From Mugil cephalus (lineage: Eukaryota > Chordata > Actinopteri > Mugiliformes > Mugilidae): DNA of 64,000 nt. The stretch covers positions 15,787,001-15,851,000 of the forward strand of contig NC_061771.1 of NCBI RefSeq assembly GCF_022458985.1, written 5' to 3'. Positions 11,135 to 23,100 of this stretch are shown here, one piece after another. Under the pieces are notes generated by a model. It searched no databases and had not been told where the DNA came from. It saw only the letters and a list, made by a program, of their open reading frames with translations. Each line of letters starts with the position of its first letter. The first letter of the stretch is position 1. Position numbers and translations under genes: made by a program.

Positions 11135-14100
11135 ATGGCTCCTGTGCAGATGGTCGGTAAAGTTCCGGCGAGACTTTGGCGAAGTCTTCAGCCTCTCCGC
11201 TGCAGCCCCAGACCCACCGGTGCACTTACGTTTTTTCACCAGGTAAATTAATACTTTGACTGGACTGATAAACTGACCGTGGAGATGTTGTCGTGTTTCC
11301 CCGCTTTTTGAACAGGAAAAAAAAAAAAAAAAAAAAAAAATACAAACAACAGGCGTGTTTTGTGGCCGGTTTGAGGAGCTAACTCCGGGCTTTTGATGGC
11401 GGTGCTCAAACACAAACTCCTCGTTTTCACCGAAAACAGGCCAAGCTCCAACAGGGGAAACATTTAACAGCAGAGGAAAAAAAACTTTAAACATATTCGG
11501 ATTGTTTTTTACTCGTAGACATGCGCCAGAGACGACTTCTACGTGTTTATGTAACGTTACTTACTTTTATCTGATCTCTACTTTTGTCTCCTGTCACGTT
11601 CAAGTCCCAAACACCGAAACAGAAACAACCGAAATGATTAAAGTGCTTCACTGTGGGGGTTGGGTAGTCTAAACACGTATACATGACACCATAAAACATA
11701 TTACCTCATCAGTATGCTACAGCAGTTCTTATTGAATTACCCGCAATTTATGCTTCTACGTTAGTTGACGCAGAGCCTCCACGTCAACGCAGGAGCCTGC
11801 TCCGTAGCTGACATGCGCCCCATTTCCTCAGAAATGTGATAAAGCCCTGCAGCAACACAGAGCAGGAGGGCTGTGATTGGTCCGCTTGGGAGTAGCATGT
11901 TTTCGCTTTAGTATTAGTTAGTTAGTTAGTATAAAGAATGGGTAAGGTTAACTGAGGAGGTTTGTAGCGAAATTTCGGCGAAAGTTTCAGTCGTCATTGT
12001 TGAAACGGAAGCAGGAAGTGGAATGTGAAGCATGAAGTAGAAACAAAAATTAACCCGACTGGCAAAAAAAAAACAAAAAAAACATACAGTGCCGACTAGT
12101 GTTTGGTTGGTGTTATCACAGGTTGAGCCAGGCTGACGAGCGCACAAGTATAAATGTCTCCCACCGGCGGATTGTCCGTGCGTGGATCAGCGCATTACTA
12201 TAAATTAGGCTTTACTCCACCGAGGGTGATGTTCTGGCCCCAGGTTAGAGAGAGGGGGATCATGGTTAGGCTGCTAAATATACTCCTTAATCATAAATAG
12301 AGACTTGTATCCCACAATCCCAAGAGCCATCAGAAACATTTACATAGCCATCCTCTGCAGCCTTCATTTGCATTAAGTGGTTCAATCCGTGCTACAAATA
12401 TACAAGAAAAATGGCTGTGCTGCACAAACCTGTGTGTGGTGCTGGAGGGAAATGCTTCATAAAGCGAAACCCTTTATTGCTTTAAAGCATAACCACACAT
12501 TTTCTGTGGTGAAGCCTTTATCGCAGCTTCATTAAGGCTTCTCATTGCTTAGAGTGATGGTGGTTATTCTCTGTAGGTCACAGGCCAGTGGATGCATTTC
12601 ATATCTGAGCAGCACATCCCATTCGGTTAAAATGCAGTGGCAGTCGCCCTTAGTTTGTGGGATTAAACGAGAAATGCATTGAATCCGTCAGACGGGCAAG
12701 CTGTCATGACTCACCCCTGCATGCAAGAATGACTAGGATGTGTCCTATTTTTAGACTGAATCCTATACAAAATTGTTGCTGCAGTTTCCTCTTTCCAGAT
12801 GACATACTGAAAGGGTTCCTACGGCTTTACATGGACACACCGGTTAGATCTCTAATACTGAGGACACCATTATATCATTGCAAAAACAAAACTCATTATT
12901 ATTTCATGCATGTGCCATCAAGATGCACAGGCTGTATGTTGCAAATGCTGGGCACAGACTCGGGCTTTGGGCCAGTTTATTCTTCGATTTAGATTCTCAA
13001 ATCCACTCTTAACCTAACAAACTTGCTCCTTCAGACTTCCCCTGTTTATATCAAACACGTCGGACATTTATTGATTAAAACGAGAGGAACAAGACTACAA
13101 GGCGTTTTAGACCTGTGGCTAAAAAGGGCATCTGATCTGAGGCCAACGCTCACTTCTCACTAACATGATAGTGAGGTGAAAGTAACAGCTAAGGTTTGGG
13201 CCATTTTTTACCAACTATTTTCTAGACTGTAGATCCACACTGGTTTTTTTTGTTACCCTATGGTAATGGAGTGTGATTCAGGAGATTAACTCCTTAATCT
13301 CCGTGACATCTCTCTGTTCCCATCTCTCTGAAGCGGTACATTCATTTTTTTTTTAAATTATTATTATTTTTAATTTTTCTATGTGTGAAGTGAGATATAA
13401 TAATATCTGTGGAGATTCTCCTGAAGTGTGTGATACAACCACTAGGAATCGGATTTTAAACCGAACCCGGCTTTAAATATACCGCATCATAGAAACACAG
13501 TCAATTATGCAAACACACACATTAACATTTAATGGTTGGATGTTACGCTTCTCATTATGAGGTAGTATACAAACTGAAAGTGAAGAGAGTAATGAACTGG
13601 GAACGAAATTACATTTCAGTATCTGTATTGTCTGGGCAGGATGCAAAGTGCGGACTACGAAATGCAAATATAATATAGATGTAGAACAAATATCACAATG
13701 GCTCATTCTGTGCTGTGTATTTTCATGCTCCAGGTAGCGACGCTTTAAACTGCTGAGTTTCCTCAGTGACCCAATGATCCGGTGTCAGTGTTGAAAAGAG
13801 CAGCCGCACCACAGCATATTTTAAATATCTTCCCTAATGGGAGAGCAGTGGAGAATAGAGTCTGTTTTGCGTGGGACTACTGCTTCTGATGAGCTGCAGA
13901 AAGGAACCACATTTACACTGATCAAGGCTGCAGTCAGTGAAGAAAAGTCATGACAGAGGTTGTAGATCTGAAAACAGAAATGCAGTGTAGGTTTCCCTGA
14001 ATTTCAGCTTTGCAAATCCTGGCTAAACCCATGGCTCAATACCTCTATAGCACTAAGAGCAACTGTAATGCAGCGTGTGAGCAGACGCAGACTCATAAAC

Positions 14101-17100
14101 ATATTATCACTCATAAAGAACAGTATGGCATTGGGGAAATACTGCTGTTTGCAATTTCAGCCCGAGTCAGATAAGAGAATCAATCTGTCTGCGTTCAGTA
14201 GCGAATGAATTAGGCCAAGCAGGAAATGTGCCATTGATGTACACAATGAGGTGACTTTTTTATAATAACCCATCATTTTTTTATCATAACCCATCTGAGT
14301 GCACACAAGGTAAAGTAATATTTTAAGTGTGGGACTCATCGCAGATGAGGCTCATATCCAAAAACACAGTCCGGTCCCTCTAAGAATGACAACGCTGCAC
14401 ATTGTGAAAACAAAACACACTCAAGCCAGCTTTACAAAAATCAGATTCCTTCTCAAGGTTGTTCTTTTTACATCCGTCATTGTTGTTGCTCCAAAGTAAC
14501 AAGACAAATCTCAAACTTCTGCACAGCTGAGACAAGGGCACTTTGTTGCAGAAAGGGTGGACATTTTTTTTAACTGACAGCTCCATGTGTTGTCTTGCAC
14601 CTTTCGTCACCTTGGCTGACATTACACCCTGAGGCAAAAATACCCCTTTATGGTTTGCTGCACCAGTTGTAGGTATTGTTATGTTATAATGATATATCAG
14701 TTGATGAAGAGGGGAAAACCTTCAAACTGTTTTCTTACTTGTTAAATAAGCTGCTGCTTAATAGCACCGACAAAATGAGATCAATACTGCAGCAGAGTTT
14801 TTACATAGAGGACAATATTTCAAACCTTATTTACACTTCACCATGTGGTCCCATGACAACCGCCTGAAGTTGTTGCTGGAACGAGCACAGAGGAACAGGA
14901 GGTCCTCTGTTCTTGCTGTCACCCAGATAGAGGAAGCGAAGACAACAGGGTTTTCTCCTATTGCCCTATTGTGTGAAATTTTGTCATATTTCACACAGTG
15001 TGTGAAGTAATGAGCCATTGGCAAAAATGTTTCACCTTTGACCACCAAAACGTATTCATGAGTCCAAATTTGAGGTAACTCCAATTGCCAGCGTCCCACT
15101 GGCACACGGGTAAAACAATAACAAAAACGCGTGTTTATGCAAGATGTCAAAGGTCGCCTAACTCCACCCAGCTCCTTGTGTGTTTCAGTGTTTTTATTCT
15201 TAACCGTTTTAATTGTTCGCTGTGTGTTTTCGGCCTTGTGTTTACCTTTGTTCCCATGCTAGCTCAAATGTCAGCTTTGGATGATTTGCATATTTAAATC
15301 TGACCGTAGTTAGTTATAACTTTAAAAAACGTTAAAAAAAACAAGAGGACATATTCACATACAGTATGTACTGCATATTAATACCAGGTGGAAGTTGGGT
15401 CTTGTGCTCGGAGAGTTGTAATTGTTTCTTGTGTAACAGCAGTCACAAATAATTATTTAATTTTAGACTAAATTTAGCAGCAATTACTGATTCTATACAC
15501 AGATATGTTGAAGCAAACGTCTGCGTATCTTTGTGCCTTTAACAGATAAACTGTGTTGTTAACCAAGCTCTGCCTTGATTATGTCTTGGATATTTTTGAG
15601 GCACATTGATGGTGGAGAGTGAATCCCTTCACATGAAAAGGAGTGTAGCAGTAAGAGGCATATGGCTACCAGGACTCTGGCAGGGGATTGTAAACGATGG
15701 ATGTGGTGATGCAAGACGAGGCTCTGTGATAACAATTCCATTCTAATTGCTTTGCAGCTTGATAACAAGTAGTGAAAGTAGCACATCTGCTCATCGGACA
15801 AAGTAAACCAGTAAAAACTTTCAGTTTTCCTCACAGAGGGCTGCTTTAGAGTAACCGGATGGGATCTTGTGATGAAGCATTGCTTAGCTATGCGAGGCCA
15901 AATGGGAAATGTGAGTCACTCATGGTGGCAGAGACAGGGTCTTTGTGGTGGCTTTGTATTGTTTATTTAGGGAGTTGTTGTTTTTTTCTTTGGAAGACCT
16001 GTTTTTTAAACTTTAAATTACCTTTTTTTTTTTTTTTTTTAAATTGTGCTTTGTATTCAGCTCCTTTACTGTGGTGAAGCACTGTTTGCTCACTTAAGTT
16101 TGACAAATCTTTGATCTGTGATAAATGTTCATGCCAAACTTCCCAAATCCGTCCTCTCATCCTGTACCACCCATTTTAACAACGACTCACTTCTACATTA
16201 GAATAATAGTTAGGAAAGCTGTCACGAACTCTCTCCGCTCTGCCTGTTGGACCTGCTCTTTACATTTCCGGCATGCTGATTATTACTGGTTATTTCTGTT
16301 TGCATGAAACACAAACACAACCATGCATTCGTACGGCACATCATCCTCCATTCATCTTCTATACACTCCTGACCGACCCGGGTCATTAACTGGGCGAGAT
16401 AAGATAAATGGTTCAATGCAAATCATTTTCAAGCTCGCTTTTCTCAAACACAACTTGGGGCGGGGGAGTAACTCCATTTTCTTTTCTTGGTAGTCTTCAT
16501 TTTTCATCCCAGCCTTTAGGCCGTACATCACACTCATGCTTTCTGCTTCAAGTCACGTCTCTACGATACTGGAAGCCATTTATTTATGATCATATGTGTA
16601 AGTGAAAAAGCACCCTTCTTTCTGATGAGGTATCACGCCTGTGGTGAGAGGTGGAGAAGACTCCTTTATGAGGTCTGAATGTGACAGGCCGTTCATAGGA
16701 TTTATCACTCAGTGCGTTTACATGCAGAGCTATGCTCAAAATTCGACTTTCTCACCACAGTCCTTGTCCCAGTTTACATGCAGAGCAAGAAAATCGAATA
16801 ACTGTTCTCCTCCTCCACACTAGGTGGCGATACGTGTCTTTTCAGCGGGATAATACCACGTCAATACGGCCCGATTTCCGGTTGACCTATTACGTGAGTC
16901 GTGCATGCGGTGGACCGGCATTTCAAACAACAACCAGACGGATACTAGTACATTTTTTAATCTTGTACGTATCGTTCGCGCTACTTCTGGTGCAGGTAAG
17001 ATCCGCGCTATCCCTCAGACGGTTCTTCTAGCGGCTCCGTTTCTCTTCTTCTTCTTCTACGCCCGGTTTTCGTGGACGTTTTTGTTCCGAGGACACATGC

Positions 17101-20100
17101 CAGCGCAGCGGTGGTGGAGCATGCGCACACGCGTTATCCGATGAAAACTCTGATTTCAATTTCGCATTATCTGGGTGTCTCAATCAGACAATGAGAACTC
17201 CGATTCTAATCGGAGAAACGTTTTTACATTTATTTATGATCATGTGTCTAAGTGAATAAGTGTAAGTTCTCCTGTTATAGTCCGATTAAGGCAGTAGTTT
17301 TTTTTTCACGTGCATGTCAACGCACTGATGGAGTGACCAGCTGGAAGTGTGCAAGGAAATGAGGCTGTCTGTCACTGTGATAGCCCTGATCATTGCCCCA
17401 GTATGAAGCTATGGCTCGCCTGAAGAAGGAGATGACAGTTTGTCACCACCATTTCCTCTCCCCGTTCCTTTTCTCTCTCCCCCCTCGTTCCCCGTTGGCA
17501 GGCCATAAATAAGAAATGCATAGCTGGCAGGGTAAATACAGCTTCAGCTAATAGATTAGCGAAAGGACGGTTGGAGTTGGTGAGCATGCAGATGTACAGC
17601 ACTGTTTCCTGCAGATCCAAATTCACTCTGGAAATATATGAAGGACGAAGGATAGACAGCGACCACCCTGCACTCTAAATATTGATTAGCTCTGTAGCTA
17701 GGGAATGTTTTTTTTTGTCTTTTGGATAAACGCATTTGCAACTGAGAAGCCAATTTCAGAACAATGTGGAGTAGCAGGGCCTGGCCCCGTATGCAGGCTG
17801 AATACATGTCTCGTGACATGAGATGGGTGTGACTGCCTGTTATGTGTTGTGTGTTTGCTGTGTATGGACTTGTTCTGGCAGTGCTCTGTCAGCCTTTTAT
17901 TACCTGTTACACCATACTTGGGTGTGTCTGTCTTTTACATAGGCCTTGCCTTAGTAAAACTTTACATTAGAAATAATTGAGTTTGTAAATTTCCTTTTCT
18001 TCCAGTGATGAATGGACGGCCCTCCATCATCACTGTGCCACGATGCTACTCACAGCACGTGAAAGTTGTACATTGTAGTTCGTTGCTGAGAAGTTAGATG
18101 TGTGCAGATCTTTATCTAACAGGTCACTGTGGTTGTTCCTTGTTTTCATTACTCTGTGGAATATTTCAAACTGCTCTACTTTTTTACTTTTACTTACTAC
18201 TGACAAATCACGTTGCATTTCATACTGTTGCTATGAACAAAGTACACTAGTGTTCTGCAAGTGAAATACTTTGACGTGAAGCTGCGGCTGTAGGAAATGT
18301 CCAGATTTTGTGAAGATAATGTTTTCATATCCAGGTGTCTGTTTATGGAGATTAGATGTTACTTCATACAGTTTACATTTTTCCCAGGATCAGTGGACTA
18401 GAGACTCACATTTATTATTATAATTATAAAAGAAAATCTTTTCTATTTTACTAAATCTCAATGTGTGTCAGTGGTGAAACATGATTGTTGATGGCATTTA
18501 TTAATATTTCAGTAAATAAACAAATTGGATGGACATTTTGTACGTACATCCGTTGTCCTCAGAAGATGAGACGTGATGACATTTGTGATCCACATGGCCA
18601 CTGTTCCTGCAGCACCGCTACATGGTTCACATTTCACCATTTAGTTTCCTACTGGAGCTATTGTGCAAAAACATATTCAAAGTTAACTGCTCTCTGCTCA
18701 AGTGTTTTTGTGTTAAGTGAGAATAAGTAATTGATGTGAATGTGAGCATTCTGAAATGCTTCAGTGGTTTCCACTGCAAACATTATGTTGACTTTTTCTC
18801 CAAGGGCAACAAGAGTCTCACAGAATTACTTGCAGGGCTGTAGGCTCTGTTGTTAAAAGGACTCACTAGCACGTAAAAACACTTGTTCCTCATGTGAGCG
18901 AAATAAGACCAGGGATTTTATGCTCAGCTCTGCATTAGCCCGTGTCAGAAGCTCACTTAAGACAATTGGATATAGTCTTTGCAGTGAGTTGGCTTTGGCG
19001 TTTTCGAGTTGCTCTACGTGGTGTTATTGCACTGCTCTGTAAGGGCATTTGAAACTGCCACATGTATTCGAGAGAACTAGAAGGGTCAGCATTTATCATG
19101 CATTGTGCTCCGGACAATAATTACCCAGAGCCAAGGTGCACGGCTTTGGAAATGGACTATTTGTCATCCAGCTGTCTCACTGCAAGCTAAGCCACAGTAC
19201 CCCTGTCCTGTTGATTCACAATGCCACTGGTAACGTGTGTACACAGCATATAAAGTGCCTACACCCAGTCAGCTGTGGAATTGACTACAGCCAGCGATCT
19301 AGCACAGACCCACGCCCACTCAGTAAAGAGACTGGCCTTGCCCTTGATGCTTAGCTCCAGATCTGCTGTTTTCACATTAGCTGGGCACCAAGGTGCAGAA
19401 TGCAAATATCGCACAAGCAACTGTGTCTGAGAGGGACATTAAACACTGTGTGTGTCATTCATCAGCACCTTTTGCGCTGTGCGTTAGATGAATTGCTGGG
19501 GCGTAGTGACAGCATATAAAAGACTTACTTGGGCTGTTTAACATACGGTGACTGATGTTAACTCTGAGCGCTCACTGATTAACTACGTTCTTGTAGGTCC
19601 TAAGGTCATTTAATTAGGTGTGGTTTCACATGGTAAAATCTGTCTATCTGTCTATCTGTCACTGGTTGTGTATAGACTGTATATAAATATGGACAATGTC
19701 TCCCTGCTTCCTTGCATTGGCCAATCTGGCACAGGCAGCACCATCTTTCGACCTTGGAGCCAAAGTCATCCCAGCAGTTCAGTCAGAGAGCGGAGCCACG
19801 ATATCGATGACCTGCCCACACTTCGTCCACACTCACTCGTGTTGTTCTTTAATTAATACTACGATCTGCTCTTCCTCGACCAGTTGCATGGAAATGCTGG
19901 ATTATACACTGTTCCTGGTTTTCTTCACTTATTTTTTACACCTCTCATTGTCTCACGCTTTAAGGAGCCATAATGTCATATCCTGTTTGTATGGCGTTTA
20001 ATAACGAATTAAAACGAAACTTATCCAAAAAATTGACACTTGAACATGCATCAACATTATATTAACTACCTAAAATGACTGAAACCTGGGAAAATATGTC

Positions 20101-23100
20101 TATATTTCACGTGTATTTTAGTGTTTTAGTTTGGCTCATGTCCCATCCACTAACATGGAGGAGGTGGAGTTTATGACCTATACTGCAGGCGGCCACCAGG
20201 GGGCGCTCTACTGGCTTTGGCTTCATTTTAGAGGAGCTATTCCACCATCTATATTTATACTGTCTATGGTTATGAACTATAGTGAAATATGTGTGCGTCT
20301 TTGCATTGTGGCACTGCCCCTTTAATGTCATTGGGGGTATGAAAGTGTTTTGGTGGGTGAAAATGATTTTGGAGTTGGTAAGTCTCTTTGCTTTTTCGAT
20401 TTCTTTGGTGTGTTTTTCTCCCAGCACCTTAATAAGACACTGGCATTTCATTTTCTGTTTACTTCCATTTGTTGTTTCTTCCTTTCTTCAGAATATATCA
20501 AATACCGACTGGAATGACATTGAAATTGAATTCGACTGAAATAGATTACGTGGCAGAGGATTCTTTCACGATGCTGTTGTGTACTTGCTCAGAGGAAAAA
20601 GTACCCGACCCTTGTTAAGTGTACACTTTCTCTCAGCTGAGTTCGAATGCTGCTGTGTTTGTGTGGTTACATCCAATTTGGCCACACATTTCACTTTTTC
20701 CTCCCTCTCCAGGGAGAGCTGCTGTGCTGATGCAGTAAAGCAGTAAAACAAAGCGACAGCCTCCATCCAGATGCACAGTAACATGTGGCAATTTTATGCA
20801 AGCTGAACAACTCCCAAATTTGTGTTTCGCTGGAATTACCTTATCTGGCTCCGGTTGGGATGTATGAGTCACATTTACTTAACACAGCTCGATTAACAGT
20901 CCCACAACTCTCTGTAGTTTGAATTTATTTTTAATCTTGAGCGGACAGTTTTCATGATATTCTTTTTCTAGCCACTGTAGTTCTTCGTGGATAGCTGTCT
21001 TCATGGTTCAGGTTCCCGCTCTGGTGACAGACTCTGTGCGTGTCACTCACTGCCTGTTGAGTTTACTGTTCATGCCGCTCTCATCTCCTGACCAGTGGAG
21101 TGTGAGGGACGGCGCGCCCGACCTCTGCTCCATCACCGTCCTCCGGGACTCGTGAGCTTTCTCCTTCCGCGAAAATGGACGGCTCCCCTGTTCCTCTTTG
21201 ATGCAGTATTGATCGAACCAACTCCCGACTGGAAGACGGGTGGGATGAGATGTGAGGGGTGGACGTGCTCCTGGTTTTCAAGCAGGACCCTCATGCTTTT
21301 CAGCATTTTTGAAAAAAAAATAAAAATGTAGAACACAACATCACACACAATGCCTGATCTGAATCTGAAAAATGTTGCTGCTTTTACTGCCACGTGTTGT
21401 ACATTGGTTTTACTCGTACAAAGATGTTGAGCTCACAGAAGAAATTTGTATGTATGGGCCTTAATGCTAAAACCAGTAGCAGAGCCCAGTGGGTTAGTAG
21501 ACGCACACATTTGCATTTAAACTGCATCCAAGGAATGTCAAATACAGGACACAGAGCTGAGAGCAATAAACCGTTCCTTGTGGATGCTTCGGTCCATTAC
21601 CGGGAGCATGGGAGATGCGTGAGATCATGTGGTGTGATAGTGCGACCGATCCGTCGAGACGCACAAAAGCATTTCATGAGGAGTCGAATACGGCCACAGG
21701 AAATTAATTGAAGAGTCGTGCGTCGGCGGCACAGAGATGGTTCAGTCAGAAAAATCTGTACCGTCAGATATTTAGGAAATGAAATGAAAAGTGACAGATG
21801 TAGGGGGAAAAATTATTCTGAAACACCAGGGTATTCAGGTGACGTGGCTCGTTGGTGCGCTCGGTTTTTCAGACGCACTTCAATTAGTTTACTCTGCAGC
21901 ATCTGCTGACATGACTGTTTACTCAAGGAGGGGTGTTTGTGCCAGAAGCCGACCTGTAATCTCTCTCTCCTTCCCTGCTTCCTTCCAGGTTCAACACAGG
22001 CATCCTGCACTTGGAAACTGCCAAGCTCTTTTCTGCAGCACACTTGCTCCCTCCAGTGGTAATGAACCATTATTACATTAACATGATAACAGCTATATGT
22101 CTGGTGATCCCTTTATGGCTTCTTTTGACTAAACGTGAAATTGTTCTATGTTTTACAGACGTGTCTTTGAAATACAAATATGGCCGCTTGGTCCTGGAGG
22201 TCCCGTTGCCGTCGAGGAACGAGAAGTGTCTGTTCTTCCTCAGGCCCATGCTGATGAGCGTAGGAGACCTGATTGCCGACCTGCAGAGGGAGGACCCGGG
22301 AGCGAAGGCTTCTGTTCTCTCTGAAGGTATGGCGCGGCGTGTCAAGTATTTGCATACCAGCTGAACAATATGCTTGAGCTCCTGGCAGTCTGGTTCACCA
22401 GGTTGAGTGAGGGCGGCCAGAGGGCAGTTTGACGGGATGCCTCGAACGTCATTAAACATCACTTTCAGTCATTGTCACTACTGTAGCTAATGACTTAAAC
22501 GTTTGTTTGTTTGGATATATTAAAGTGCTTAATCGGACTTTACGCTGCGCTTCTTTTTAAACTGGAAACATTTATCTTGTTCTTCCTGCTGTTCTCTCTT
22601 CTCTCTCTGTTCTGCCTCTACCTGTCTGGCCTGAGGCAAACGTGTCCCTCCGTATGAGCTGGGCTCTGCTCAGAGCTTCTTCCTGTTAGGAGGGAGTTGT
22701 TTCTCGCCACTGTTGCCTTCAGGCTTGCTCTGGAGGCTTCCTGAGAGAATTGTATTGTTATTGACGCTATATAAAAAGAAATTCATTTGAATCGATTTGA
22801 ATTATGGGAAATGTGTGCCTGCTTCTTCACCTCGCCTTCTTTTCAGATGCTATAAGAAGCATCCATTTTTCAGAAGAATACACAAATTTATTCATTCTCA
22901 TTTTGCACTGCTGTTTGATGTTTAATGTTCTTTGCTAGATTTGTTATATATTCTCTTGTTTCTTGGGTCTGATATTTAGTGAATGGTCCTTTTTAAGAAA
23001 TAAAGCTGCATGAAGTCTCTCTCGGCTTCAGACAGAGCTTTGCAAATTTGTAGTGTTGTTACTTGACTCGACTTTGGATAAACAAGGGTGTGGTGTTAAA

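Larger units (their letters stand above)
11243..21988. other. mcub: mcub intron 1 (10.7 kb)
   Basis: The donor is CAG|GTAAAT and the acceptor TTCCTTCCAG. The intron contains a candidate regulatory block (12180-12680), a foldback DNA element (16710-17327) and an inverted-end repeat (19668-20272). I saw no nested gene. The many short open frames on both strands have no recognisable similarity. Confidence 0.75.

Noticed and set aside
11006-11494. Minus-strand frames of 162 and 71 codons over the mcub first exon
   Set aside because: They overlap exon 1 and its poly(A)-containing flank, include a long Phe run from a homopolymer, and match no family.
22073-22462. A 129-codon minus-strand frame
   Set aside because: It is antisense to mcub exon 3, which carries clear uniporter sequence on the + strand.
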